Positions 33,797-42,844 of a stretch of 43,599 nt of DNA are shown here, in pieces. Position 1 is the first letter of the stretch. Each line of letters opens with the position of its first letter. The notes under the pieces were generated by a model. It was given only the letters and a program-made list of their open reading frames with translations. It was not told the DNA's origin and did no database searches. Source of the DNA: Rhizobiales bacterium Ga0077548 (GTDB lineage Bacteria; Pseudomonadota; Alphaproteobacteria; Rhizobiales; Xanthobacteraceae). Both the position numbers and the translations under genes were made by a program. The stretch covers positions 1 through 43,599 of the forward strand of contig LNEZ01000089.1 in NCBI GenBank assembly GCA_001464215.1, read 5' to 3'.

Positions 33797-35608
33797 TTAC
33801 GCCTGCACCCGCACATAGCGTCCGGGCGCATCTTCGATCGCGGGCAGCGCGCCTTCACCGGGAACGCGCGCCGGTACTTCGCGGCGATCGATGTCCTTGA
33901 TCCAGGCGAGCCAGTCGGTCCACCACGAGCCTTTATGCTCGATCGCGTTGTCGATCCATTTTTCGATTTCGCCGTCGGCGGGGCCGCCGGTCCAGAAACT
34001 GTATTTCTTTTTCGCCGGCGGATTGACCACGCCTGCGATGTGACCCGAGCCGCCGAGCACGAAACGCACCGGCCCGCCGAAGAAGCTCGAGCCTAGGAAG
34101 ACGGATTTCGGCGGCGCGATGTGATCTTCGCGCGTCGCCAAGTTGTAAACCGGCACTTTCACGCTGCCGAGATCGAGCCGCACATTGTCGAGCACCATCT
34201 TGCCGGCCGAGAGTTTGTTTTCGAGATAGCAGTTGCGCAAGTAAAAGGAATGATTCGCCGCCGGCAGCCGCGTCGAGTCCGAATTCCAGAATAGAAGATC
34301 GAACGGGAAGGGCGCCTTGCCGCGCATATAGTTGTTCACGATGTAGGGCCAGACCAGATCGTTCGAGCGCAGCATATTGAAGGCCATCGCCATCTTGGTC
34401 GAATCCAGAAATCCGACCTGCTTCATGCGCCGCTCGAGCGCTTCGAGTTGCTCCTCATCGACGAAAACTTTGAGATCGCCCGCGTGCGTGAAATCGACCT
34501 GCGTGGCCAGGAAGGTCGCGCTCGCAATGCGGTCCTGACCGGTCGCCGCGAGATAGGCGAGGGAAACGGCGGTCATGGTACCGCCGACGCAGTAGCCGCA
34601 GATATGCGCCTGCTTCTCGCCGGTGATTTTCTCCGCCGTGTCGAGTGCTGCGAGCACGCCTTCGTTCATGTAATCGGAGAATGATTTGGTGGCTAACTTC
34701 GCGTCCGGGTTCACCCAGGAAATCACGAACACCGTGATGCCTTGCTCCACCGCCCATTTGATCATGGACTTTTCGGCTGTGAGATCGAGTACGTAGAACT
34801 TGTTTATCCATGGCGGCACGACCACGAGCGGAACGGCAAGCACCGTCTCGGTTGCGGGCGCGTATTGGATGACCTGAATGAGATCGTTCTCGAATACGAC
34901 CTTGCCGGGCGTGGTAGCGAGATTCTTACCTACTTCGAAGAGGGAAGAGTCCGACTGGCGGATGCGCAGGTCGCCTTTGCCGGCCTCGATGTCCTCGGTC
35001 AGCATCTGCATTCCGCGCACGAGATTTTCGCCGGATGAGCCAAGCGTTTCGCGGAAGAGTTCAGGATTGGTCAGCACGAAGTTCGAAGGCGAAACCGCGT
35101 TCGAAATCTGCTTCACGTAGAACTCGGCCTTGCGCTTGGTGTGTTCGTCGATGCCTTCGGCTTCGCGCACCATGCGCTCAGCCCACTCAGTCGTGAGCAA
35201 ATACGCCTGCTTCAGCGCATCGAAGAACGGGTTGTTGTTCCAATCGGGGTCTGAGAAGCGGCGGTCCTTCGGGTCCGCGGCTTTCACGGGCTCCGTGCTC
35301 TCGCCGGCCATCCGCTTCACGGTCATGGCCCACAGGTCCATGTAGCCTTTGGCGAGCGAAGTTTGCGCGGCCGCCGCGCGTTGCGGATCGGAGAGCCAGA
35401 ATTCTGCGACTTGGTTAAGCGTCTTGAAGATGTCGACCATCTCTTCGGCTTTGGCGTCGCCGAAGTCTTGTTGCTCGCGCGGCTTCAGGTAGGCGGCCAG
35501 GGCCTTGCCGCCCTGTTCCATGACGCGGGCGAGATTCCGGGCAAACGTTTCCGGATCGACGGCCCGCGGCGTCTCGACGCCAGGTTTGGGCTTGTCGTCC
35601 ATTTTCAC
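33797..35608 (-). CDS. phaC: Class I poly(3-hydroxyalkanoate) synthase
   Basis: Polymerises (R)-3-hydroxyacyl-CoA into storage polyester on cytoplasmic granules. 603 residues, the class I length. Nucleophile Cys340 lies in the lipase-like box GYCVGG; the catalytic Asp is in [12 protein letters not shown] and the His in [24 protein letters not shown] and FVISWVNPD are class-typical. Start chosen at GTG 35608 (six bases after GGGAG); an ATG two codons later is equally in frame and a TTG lies at 35623. No phaA, phaB, phaR or phasin gene is in the window. Confidence 0.95.
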   Translation of the reverse strand: MKMDDKPKPGVETPRAVDPETFARNLARVMEQGGKALAAYLKPREQQDFGDAKAEEMVDIFKTLNQVAEFWLSDPQRAAAAQTSLAKGYMDLWAMTVKRMAGESTEPVKAADPKDRRFSDPDWNNNPFFDALKQAYLLTTEWAERMVREAEGIDEHTKRKAEFYVKQISNAVSPSNFVLTNPELFRETLGSSGENLVRGMQMLTEDIEAGKGDLRIRQSDSSLFEVGKNLATTPGKVVFENDLIQVIQYAPATETVLAVPLVVVPPWINKFYVLDLTAEKSMIKWAVEQGITVFVISWVNPDAKLATKSFSDYMNEGVLAALDTAEKITGEKQAHICGYCVGGTMTAVSLAYLAATGQDRIASATFLATQVDFTHAGDLKVFVDEEQLEALERRMKQVGFLDSTKMAMAFNMLRSNDLVWPYIVNNYMRGKAPFPFDLLFWNSDSTRLPAANHSFYLRNCYLENKLSAGKMVLDNVRLDLGSVKVPVYNLATREDHIAPPKSVFLGSSFFGGPVRFVLGGSGHIAGVVNPPAKKKYSFWTGGPADGEIEKWIDNAIEHKGSWWTDWLAWIKDIDRREVPARVPGEGALPAIEDAPGRYVRVQA

Positions 35609-35736
35609 GTTTACTCCCTGCAACGGTTTCGGCGGCTATGATACCGCTCTCCGGGTGACCCCGCTTCTGCCATAATAGGCAGCGACAGAGGCCACTGCCA
35701 TAGAATCAAGACGTTTGGGTTATTAAGGGGCAGCCG

Positions 35737-36069
35737 TTGAAGGTTGTTGGGTTACGGGTCGCAAATAATGCTTGCCGCGCCGCAGCACTGGCTGCCGCGC
35801 TGCTGGTTGGCGGTTGCGCCAGCGGCGACGTACCCGTGCCCTTCATGGACCTCTCGATGCCCTCGATTCCCGTGATTCCGGCCAGTAATCCGGTATCGAA
35901 CCCGGCCAATACCCCGCAGTCCTTCCCGGCCATCGCCCCCCCGGCGGAGCGGACGGAAGAGGCGCCGGTGATGAACGACGTCGAGCGCATCAAGCTCGAA
36001 GAAGAGCTCCGCAAGATGAGCACTGAGCGCGAGGCTCAGGTACGGGCACGGATTCTCCGAGCTAATTAG
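35737..36069 (+). CDS. Small lipoprotein, unknown function
   Basis: 110 residues from TTG 35737, six bases after AAGGGG. The N-terminus is a lipoprotein signal (RAAALAAALLVGGCASGD, lipobox VGGC). A Pro/Asn/Ser-rich linker and a charged C-terminal helix (DVERIKLEEELRKMSTEREAQ) follow, similar in style to small outer-membrane anchored coiled-coil lipoproteins. No family recognised. Divergent from phaC. Confidence 0.72.
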   Translation: MKVVGLRVANNACRAAALAAALLVGGCASGDVPVPFMDLSMPSIPVIPASNPVSNPANTPQSFPAIAPPAERTEEAPVMNDVERIKLEEELRKMSTEREAQVRARILRAN

Positions 36070-36180
36070 CGCCGCCGGCGCGCGTAAAAGCCGTGCAATT
36101 TCCGTCCTTTCGGTGCTATTAGCCCCGCATGAATCGTGGCCCGCGTGACCCCAAAAGGGGCCAGTTTTCAGAGAACCACC

Positions 36181-37387
36181 ATGTCTGACTTCCACCGCAT
36201 CAAGCGCCTGCCGCCTTACGTGTTCGAGAGCGTGAACCGGGTGAAGGCCGCCGCACGCAACGCAGGCGCCGACATTATCGACCTCGGCATGGGCAACCCG
36301 GATTTGCCGGCGCCCGCCCACGTGATCGAGAAGCTCAAAGAGACTCTTGGCAAGCCGCGCACCGACCGCTACTCCGCCTCCAAGGGCATTCCGGGTCTTC
36401 GCAAGGCACAGGCCGCTTATTACGCGCGCCGCTTCAACGTGAAGCTCAATCCCGACACGCAGGTCGTGGCGACCCTTGGCTCCAAGGAAGGTTTTGCGAA
36501 CGTCGCGCAGGCGATTACCGCGCCGGGCGATGTCGTGCTGGTGCCGAACCCGAGCTATCCGATCCACGCCTTCGGTTTTCTGATGGCGGGCGGCTCGATC
36601 CGCGCGGTGCCGAGCGAGCCGGGACCGGAATTCTTCCATGCGCTCGAGCGTGCGGTGGTTCACTCGATTCCGAAGCCGATCGCGGTTGTGATCTGCTATC
36701 CGTCGAACCCGACCGCGATGGTCGCCGACCTCGAGTTTTATCGCGACGTGGTCGCGTTCGCGAAGAAGCACGAAATTCTCGTGCTCTCCGATCTCGCTTA
36801 CGCCGAAGTGTATTTCGACGACAATCCGCCGCCGTCGGTGCTGCAAGTGCCGGGCGCGATGGATGTCACCGTCGAATTCACCTCGGTTTTCGATGGCCGG
36901 CTGGCGCATGGGTTTTGCGGTCGGCAACGAGCGCATCATCTCCGCACTGTCGCGCGTGAAATCTTATCTCGATTACGGCGCGTTCACGCCGGTGCAGGTC
37001 GCGGCGACCGCGGCGCTGAACGGTCCCGAAGAATGCATCGTCGAGATGCGCAATATGTACCGGACCCGCCGCGACGCGATGGTGGATTCCTTCTCGCGCG
37101 CAGGCTGGGAAATTCCGAGTCCGAAGGCTTCGATGTTTGCCTGGGCGCCGATCCCGGAACGCTTCCGTCCACTCGGCAGCGTGAAGTTCGCTGAGTTGCT
37201 GGTCGAGAAGGCGAGTGTCGCGGTGGCGCCGGGCATCGGTTTCGGCGAGCACGGCGACGATTACGTTCGTCTCGCGCTGGTCGAGAACGAGCAACGCATC
37301 CGTCAGGCCGCGCGTAACATCCGCAAGTTCCTCGACAGCGCAGATACCATCCTGCACAACGTCGTGCCGCTCGCGGCGCGGGGTTAG
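36181..37387 (+). pseudogene. Class I/II aminotransferase, frameshifted, PLP lysine deleted
   Basis: PLP-dependent aminotransferase of the alanine/aspartate/LL-diaminopimelate group, about 400 residues. The first frame (MSDFHRIKRLPPYV...) is normal through CYPSNPTA, LVLSDLAYAEVYFDD and VTVEFTS at about 36885. The normal reading then resumes in another frame at SMAGWRMGFAVGNER (ATG 36893) to the TAG at 37387. Relatives have S-[LM]-S-K-T-[YF] between the two parts. Here only GTTT remains, which fits an 11-base deletion that removes the Schiff-base lysine and shifts the frame. Unless it is an assembly error, the product is inactive. hom follows after a palindromic repeat. Confidence 0.88.
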
Positions 37388-37438
37388 CGCATGATCCCGA
37401 AAAGTGGGTACCGGTTTTCGGATAAGATCATGCGCCAA
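37385..37438 (+). repeat. 54-bp palindromic intergenic repeat, copy 2
   Basis: Starts TAGCGCATGATC and ends GATCATGCGCCAA. Outer 10-bp arms GCGCATGATC / GATCATGCGC (37387-37396 and 37426-37435) are perfect, with an inner perfect pair CCGAAAA / TTTTCGG. Same element as 6503-6556. The opening TAG is the aminotransferase stop codon, and the whole element fills most of the 62-base gap to hom. Confidence 0.9.
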
Positions 37439-37449
37439 TCGGAAAAAAA

Positions 37450-38754
37450 ATGATGCAAGAGCCGCTGCGCGTCGGTCTCGCCGGTCTCGGCACTGTCGGT
37501 TCGGCGGTGGCAGGAATGTTGTTGCGCACGCGCGACAAACTTGCCGCGCGTGCCGGACGCCCGATCGATCTGGTCGCGGTCGCTTCGAAAGATCCGCCGC
37601 GCGACCAGAGCCTCGATCTTTCCTCGATCAAGAACGGCGCTGATCCGGTCGCGCTCGCCAAAGGCGAGGGCATCGATGTCTTCGTCGAATTGATGGGCGG
37701 CTATGGCGACCCTGCGAAGGCTTCGGTCGAGGCCGCGCTCGGCATCGGCCGTCCGGTGGTGACTGCGAACAAGGCGCTGATCGCCAAGCACGGCACCGCG
37801 CTGATCAAGCTCGCGGAGAAGCACAACGCCGCTTTCAACTTCGAAGCAGCGGTCGGCGGCGGCATCCCGATTATCAAGACGCTGCGCGAAGGATTGGGTG
37901 GCGCGGAAGTTTCGCGCGTTTACGGAATCCTGAACGGCACCTGCAACTACATTCTGACGACGATGCAGAAAGAAGGGCGCTCCTTCGAGGATTGCCTCAA
38001 GGAAGCGCAGAAGCTCGGCTACGCCGAAGCCGATCCGACCTTCGATATCGGCGGCTTCGACACCGCGCACAAGATTGCAATTCTCGCGAGCTTGGCCTTC
38101 GGCGCGGAAGTCGATGCGGATGCGGTTTATGTCGAAGGCATTCAGTCGATCACGCTTGCCGATCTGGAAGCAGCCGACGATCTCGGCTATCGCGTGAAGC
38201 TCTTGGGTGTCGCTGTGAAAACCGACACCGGCATCGAGCAGCGCGTGCATCCGACCATGGTGCCGAAAGGCAGCGTCATCGGCGAAATCGATGGCGTGAC
38301 CAATGCGGTTGCAATCAATTCCGACGCGCTCGATCTCACACTCGTCGGTCCGGGCGCGGGTGGTGTGGCAACCGCTTCTGCCGTCGTCGCCGATCTGGTC
38401 GATCTTGCGAGCGGCCGCCGCGTGGCGCCGTTCGGCCGCGGTGCGGCGAAACTCACCAAAGCCGTTCGCGCGCCGATGCAGGATCACGAGGGCGGCTATT
38501 ACATTCGCCTTGCCGCGGTCGATAAGCCGGGCACTGCCGCGTCGATTGCAGGCCGCATGGCCGAGCAAAATATCTCGCTCGAGTCGATCGTGCAGCATCG
38601 CCGCGACAAGAAGAAATCTTCCGACGCGCCAGCGCCGGTAATCCTGATTACCTATGCAACCAACGAAGATGCGATGCGCAACGCGCTGAATGCAATCAAG
38701 AAAGACGGAGTCCTTGCGGAAGTGCCGCAGGTTATCCGCATCGAGAAGAACTGA
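37450..38754 (+). CDS. hom: Homoserine dehydrogenase
   Basis: NAD(P)H-dependent reduction of aspartate semialdehyde to homoserine, the branch point to threonine and methionine. 434 residues: nucleotide motif GLAGLGTVGSAVAGML, VTANKALIAKHG, FEAAVGGGIPIIK, GILNGTCNYILT, the substrate region GYAEADPTFDI, and a C-terminal ACT domain (YYIRLAAVDKPGTAASIAG) that usually binds threonine for feedback control. Start at ATG 37450 with GGA upstream; a second ATG follows immediately. glpX starts eight bases after its stop, so the two are probably one transcript. Confidence 0.96.
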   Translation: MMQEPLRVGLAGLGTVGSAVAGMLLRTRDKLAARAGRPIDLVAVASKDPPRDQSLDLSSIKNGADPVALAKGEGIDVFVELMGGYGDPAKASVEAALGIGRPVVTANKALIAKHGTALIKLAEKHNAAFNFEAAVGGGIPIIKTLREGLGGAEVSRVYGILNGTCNYILTTMQKEGRSFEDCLKEAQKLGYAEADPTFDIGGFDTAHKIAILASLAFGAEVDADAVYVEGIQSITLADLEAADDLGYRVKLLGVAVKTDTGIEQRVHPTMVPKGSVIGEIDGVTNAVAINSDALDLTLVGPGAGGVATASAVVADLVDLASGRRVAPFGRGAAKLTKAVRAPMQDHEGGYYIRLAAVDKPGTAASIAGRMAEQNISLESIVQHRRDKKKSSDAPAPVILITYATNEDAMRNALNAIKKDGVLAEVPQVIRIEKN

Positions 38755-38761
38755 GGGGGAA

Positions 38762-39769
38762 ATGGCGAAGCAGGTAAACCCGGCGGTGGAAGTCCAGCCG
38801 GATCTTTTCATCGAACGAATTCTCTCCATGGAAATCGCGCGCGTTACCGAACGAGCAGCGGTGTCCGCAGCGCGTCTGCGCGGCCGCGGCGATGAGAAGG
38901 CGGCGGATCAGGCCGCGGTCGATGCCATGCGCCGCGAACTGAACAAGCTGCCGATTCAAGGCACGGTCCGGATCGGAGAAGGCGAGCGCGACGAAGCGCC
39001 GATGCTCTTCATCGGCGAGGAAGTCGGCAACAAAAAAGGCCCGCTGGTCGACATCGCGGTCGATCCGTTAGAGGGCACCACGCTGTGTGCGAAGAATATG
39101 CCGGGCTCGATTGCCGTGATGGCGATGGCCGAAGGCGGCACTTTGCTGAACGCACCAGACGTTTACATGGACAAGATCGCAATCGGACCGGGCTATCCGA
39201 AAGGCTTGATCGATCTGGATGCATCGCCGGCAGACAACATCAATGCGCTTGCCAAAGCCAAGGGCGTGAAGCCGAACGAAATCACCGCGCTCATCATGGA
39301 TCGTCCTCGCCACGCGGAACTGATCAAGGCGACGCGCGCGACCGGCGCGTCCGTGGCACTCATCACCGACGGTGACGTTGCCGGCGTCATTCACACTACT
39401 GATCCGGAAGAAACCGGCATCGACATTTACCTCGGCATTGGCGGCGCGCCGGAAGGCGTGCTGGCTGCGGCAGCACTCCGCTGCATCGGCGGCCAGATGC
39501 AGGGCCGTCTTATATTTGCCAACGACGAGCAGCGCGCACGCGCGGCCAAGATGGGCGTAAAAGACCCGAACAAGAAGTACGACATGAGCGAGATGGTGCG
39601 CGGCGACTGCCTGATCGCGGCAACGGGTGTAACCACCGGCTCGATGTTGCGCGGCGTGGAATTCAAAGGCGACCGCATCTTCACGCACACGGTCGTCATG
39701 CGGTCCGTCACCGGCACCACGCGCTGGATCGAAGCCGAGCATCGTCAGCTCGAGAAATTCCACCTGTGA
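38762..39769 (+). CDS. glpX: Fructose-1,6-bisphosphatase, class II
   Basis: Gluconeogenic phosphatase; 335 residues. Recognised by IEIARVTERAAVSAA-like MEIARVTERAAVSAARLRG, the metal site VDPLEGTTLCA, RIGEGERDEAPMLFIGEEVG (in part) and GIGGAPEGVLAAAALRC, all class II (GlpX/Li-sensitive) signatures. GAGGGGGA sits directly before ATG 38762. Some alphaproteobacterial enzymes of this class also act on sedoheptulose-1,7-bisphosphate. Its TGA shares a base with the ATG of the next gene. Confidence 0.95.
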   Translation: MAKQVNPAVEVQPDLFIERILSMEIARVTERAAVSAARLRGRGDEKAADQAAVDAMRRELNKLPIQGTVRIGEGERDEAPMLFIGEEVGNKKGPLVDIAVDPLEGTTLCAKNMPGSIAVMAMAEGGTLLNAPDVYMDKIAIGPGYPKGLIDLDASPADNINALAKAKGVKPNEITALIMDRPRHAELIKATRATGASVALITDGDVAGVIHTTDPEETGIDIYLGIGGAPEGVLAAAALRCIGGQMQGRLIFANDEQRARAAKMGVKDPNKKYDMSEMVRGDCLIAATGVTTGSMLRGVEFKGDRIFTHTVVMRSVTGTTRWIEAEHRQLEKFHL

Positions 39770-40221
39770 TGACAAAACCCGCCGTTCTCATTCGCGAGAT
39801 CGGCGCGGACGAGCGCTCCGCATGGGAGCCGCTCTGGCAGGGCTATCTGCAATTCTATGAATCCTCGCAGGCGCGCGAAGTGACCGAGGAAACCTGGCGG
39901 CGCATTCACGATCCGAAAGAGCAGATGTTCGCGCTTGGCGCCTATGTCGATGGCAAGTTGCTTGGCATCGTCCATTATCTCTTTCACCGCTCGTTCTGGA
40001 CCACTGGCGACTACTGCTACTTGCAGGACTTGTTCGTCGCGAACGACACGCGCGGACTCGGGCTTGGCCGCGCGCTGATCGAAGCGGTCTATGCGAAGGC
40101 CAAAGAGAAGGGTGCGAGCCGCGTCCACTGGCTGACGCAGGATCACAATGCGACAGCGCGGCTCTTGTACGACAATATTGCCGATCGCTCCGGCTTTATT
40201 CAGTACCGTAAACTTCTCTAA
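39769..40221 (+). CDS. GNAT-family N-acetyltransferase
   Basis: 150 residues; complete single GNAT domain with AYVDGKLLGIVHYLFH, YLQDLFVANDTRGLGLGRALIEA (acetyl-CoA loop R-G-x-G-x-G/A) and HWLTQDHNATARLLYDNIADRSGFIQY at the C-terminus (motif B). Substrate unknown; similar proteins acetylate amines or amino acids. ATG 39769 overlaps the glpX stop (TGATG), so translation is coupled; GTG 39766 is an alternative. It sits between glpX and recJ, which I expect to be adjacent in relatives, so it may be a local insertion. Confidence 0.88.
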   Translation: MTKPAVLIREIGADERSAWEPLWQGYLQFYESSQAREVTEETWRRIHDPKEQMFALGAYVDGKLLGIVHYLFHRSFWTTGDYCYLQDLFVANDTRGLGLGRALIEAVYAKAKEKGASRVHWLTQDHNATARLLYDNIADRSGFIQYRKLL

Positions 40222-40223
40222 CT

Positions 40224-40314
40224 CGTCATGCCCGGCTTCATGCCGGGCATCCACGCCTTGATCTGCATCGACATCGGAAAGACGTGGATGGCCGGGACAA
40301 GCCCGGCCATGACG
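40224..40314. repeat. 91-bp two-armed palindromic repeat upstream of recJ
   Basis: The ends CGTCATG (40224-40230) and CATGACG (40308-40314) are complementary. Two internal hairpins stand in the arms: GCCCGGC-TTCAT-GCCGGGC and GGCCGGG-ACAAG-CCCGGCC. The pattern ATGCCCGGCTTCATGCCGGG with CGTGGATGGCCGGGAC resembles a dispersed repeat I recall as very common in Bradyrhizobium and Rhodopseudomonas relatives. It fills the space between the GNAT stop and the recJ start. Confidence 0.9.
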
Positions 40315-40320
40315 ATGGTA

Positions 40321-42135
40321 ATGTCGGATATGACCGAATCCCGCGCATTCCTGAATGTCGAGCGCTCCGTCTCCGGCCGTGTCTGGCGCGACCGGCTTGA
40401 TTTGCGCGGCACACAGGCTGCAACCGCGATCGGGCAACGCAACGGATTGCCGGAACTGCTCTCGCGCATTCTCGCAGGGCGGGGCGTCACGCCGGATGAG
40501 GTCGAGAATTTTCTCGATCCGACCATCCGGAAATTGATGCCCGATCCGAATGTCATGACCGACATGGAGCGCGCGGCGGCGCGCATCGCGGATGCCGTGC
40601 AGCACTCCGAGGAAATTGCGATCATCGGCGACTACGATGTCGATGGCGCGACTTCGACCGCGCTGATGGTTCGCGTGCTGCGCGCGGCAGGCTCAGACCC
40701 GTTCTACCATATTCCGGACCGGATGTTCGAAGGCTATGGCCCGAACGTGGAGGCGATCCGCAACCTAGAGGCGCGTGGCGCATCGCTGCTGATCACGCTC
40801 GATTGCGGCACCACGAGCGCGGAGGCCCTTGGCGAGGCGAGCAAACTCGGTCTCGATGTCGTGGTTGTCGATCACCACCAGGCCGGCGAAAAATTGCCGG
40901 TGGCGGCAGCGCTCGTGAACCCGAACCGCGAGGACGATCTTTCCGGGCTCGGCTATCTCTGCGCAGCGGGGCTCACCTTCATGACCTGCGTGGCGCTGGT
41001 GCGGGAATTGCGCTCTCGCGGGCACTGGAACGGCTCTCGCGTCGAGCCTGATCTCCTGCAACTTCTCGACCTTGTCGCGCTCGGCACCGTCGCCGATGTC
41101 GTGCCATTGAAGGGTCTCAACCGCGCGTTCGTGACCAAAGGTTTGATCTCGCTTCGTAACCGCGAGAACCACGGACTGCGCGCGCTGATGGATGCAGCAA
41201 AGCTCGAAGGCCCGCCGGAAGCGTGGCATCTCGGATTTCTCTTGGGCCCGCGCATCAATGCTGGCGGGCGTATCGGTGACGCAACACTCGGCACGAAATT
41301 GCTCACCACCAACGATCCCGCGGAAGCCAATGCGATTGCGCAGAAGCTCAATCAGTTGAACATCGAGCGGCAGGCCGTCGAAAAGCAAACGCTGGAGCAA
41401 GCGGAAGCCGAAGCTTTTGCGTCGTTAGGCCACGACGAGCAGGGCGCTGTCGTGATCGCAAGCGGCGACGGCTGGCATCCGGGTGTCGTCGGTCTCGTCG
41501 CCGCGCGCCTCAAAGAACGCTTCTCGCGTCCGGCATTCGCGATTGCGATGTTGGGCGAGCAAGGCACCGGTTCGGGCCGTTCCATTCCGGGCGTCGATCT
41601 CGGCCGCGCGGTGCGCGGCGCGGTGGAAGAAGGATTGCTTGTGAAGGGCGGCGGTCACGCGATGGCCGCGGGCCTGACCGTCACGCGCGACAAGCTCGGC
41701 GATCTTCGCGCCTATCTCGAAGCGCGGCTGCGCGAGGCAGTCGAAACCGCACGGCATGAAGATTGTCTCGAAATCGATGCCGCAATTACCGCGCGCGGCG
41801 CGAACGGCGAGCTTTTCAAAATGATCGAACGCGCGGGGCCGTTCGGCTCCGGCAATCCCGAGCCGGTTTTCGCGCTGCCTTCGCACATCGTCGCCTTTGC
41901 CGATCCGGTCGGACAAAATCATATGCGCGTGCGGTTGCGTTCGAACGATGGTGCGATGATCTCCGGGATTGCGTTTCGCGCGATGGACCGCCCGCTCGGA
42001 CAGGCGCTTCTTGGTGCGCGCGGGCAGGCCATGCATATCGCAGGCACGCTCACCGTGAACCGCTGGCAGGGCCGCGAGACCATCGAAATGCGGATTTCCG
42101 ACGCGGCATCGGCCGATCCGCTGACCGCGAGATAG
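40321..42135 (+). CDS. recJ: Single-stranded-DNA-specific exonuclease RecJ
   Basis: 5'-3' single-strand exonuclease of recombination and mismatch repair; 604 residues from ATG 40321 (ATG 40330 equally possible). DHH-family motifs: IIGDYDVDGATST, LDCGTTS, VVDHHQAGEKLP and VNPNREDD, later GPRINAGGRIGD (DHHA1 side) and VKGGGHAMAAGLTV, then an OB-like C-terminal domain. The frame stays open upstream to 40228, but residues from there are translated repeat sequence and should not be annotated as RecJ. No clear Shine-Dalgarno precedes either start, because the repeat lies directly upstream. Confidence 0.95.
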   Translation: MSDMTESRAFLNVERSVSGRVWRDRLDLRGTQAATAIGQRNGLPELLSRILAGRGVTPDEVENFLDPTIRKLMPDPNVMTDMERAAARIADAVQHSEEIAIIGDYDVDGATSTALMVRVLRAAGSDPFYHIPDRMFEGYGPNVEAIRNLEARGASLLITLDCGTTSAEALGEASKLGLDVVVVDHHQAGEKLPVAAALVNPNREDDLSGLGYLCAAGLTFMTCVALVRELRSRGHWNGSRVEPDLLQLLDLVALGTVADVVPLKGLNRAFVTKGLISLRNRENHGLRALMDAAKLEGPPEAWHLGFLLGPRINAGGRIGDATLGTKLLTTNDPAEANAIAQKLNQLNIERQAVEKQTLEQAEAEAFASLGHDEQGAVVIASGDGWHPGVVGLVAARLKERFSRPAFAIAMLGEQGTGSGRSIPGVDLGRAVRGAVEEGLLVKGGGHAMAAGLTVTRDKLGDLRAYLEARLREAVETARHEDCLEIDAAITARGANGELFKMIERAGPFGSGNPEPVFALPSHIVAFADPVGQNHMRVRLRSNDGAMISGIAFRAMDRPLGQALLGARGQAMHIAGTLTVNRWQGRETIEMRISDAASADPLTAR

Positions 42136-42235
42136 GCAATGCCGCCGCGCTGTCCCCGCGTCGAATTGCCAATTGCCCGCTTGGCCGAACAGGTGTTGGC
42201 TGATGCGAAATCCCGATAACGAGGAAGATAAAGTC

Positions 42236-42802
42236 ATGAGCGCGAATGCTTCGGCCATGAAGTCCGGTCTGTTCGATCTTTCGCCCGCGCAGCGCGTCGC
42301 GGGCATCCTGATCGGAAACCTGCTCCTTATTCTCTCCGCGAAAATCCAGATTCCGTTCTGGCCGGTGCCGATGACGATGCAGACCTTCGTCGTCCTGATT
42401 ATCGGCGCAACACTCGGCGCGAGGGCGGGCGCGGCTGCGGTCGCACTTTATCTCTTCGAGGGCGGGCTCAACTTCGCGGTCTTCGCGGGCACGCCGGAGC
42501 GGGGCATCGGTCTCGCTTATATGTATGGCCCGACCGGCGGCTATCTCTTCGGCTTCCTGGTGGCGGCAGTTGCCGTTGGCTTCGCTTCCGACAAGGGCTG
42601 GATGAAGACGCTTGCCGGCAACACGGCCTGGATGCTTGGCGGTCACGCGATCATTCTCGCGCTCGGGGTTGCGTGGCTATCGCGCACGATCGGTTTCGAT
42701 GCCGCAATCGCAACCGGCCTGCATCCGTTCTGGTTAGCGACCGCGCTGAAGACCGCGATGGCGGTGGCGCTTTACGAGACCTTGCGCCGCCGTTTCGCCT
42801 AA
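42236..42802 (+). CDS. bioY: Biotin transporter BioY (ECF S component)
   Basis: 188 residues with five to six transmembrane helices. Characteristic BioY features: KIQIPFWPVPMTMQTFVVL in helix 1-2, then GPTGGYLFGFLVAA and the C-terminal HPFWLATALKTAMA. It can work alone or with the shared ATPase module; no bioM or bioN gene is nearby. ATG 42236 follows AGGAAG. No BioR-type operator was seen in the 100 bases upstream. 100 bases after recJ on the same strand. Confidence 0.93.
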   Translation: MSANASAMKSGLFDLSPAQRVAGILIGNLLLILSAKIQIPFWPVPMTMQTFVVLIIGATLGARAGAAAVALYLFEGGLNFAVFAGTPERGIGLAYMYGPTGGYLFGFLVAAVAVGFASDKGWMKTLAGNTAWMLGGHAIILALGVAWLSRTIGFDAAIATGLHPFWLATALKTAMAVALYETLRRRFA

Positions 42803-42844
42803 TCTCCGCCGTCAACCAAATGTAATGAATCGCGGCATACCCTC

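Noticed and set aside
35752..36939. 395-residue minus-strand open frame over the aminotransferase
   Set aside because: Covers the lipoprotein and aminotransferase genes in antisense; composition is that of a shadow.
37384..38829. 481-residue minus-strand open frame over hom
   Set aside because: Antisense to hom, whose motifs are complete; no independent support.
40228..40320. N-terminal extension of RecJ
   Set aside because: The residues are translated repeat sequence; homology to RecJ begins after 40321.
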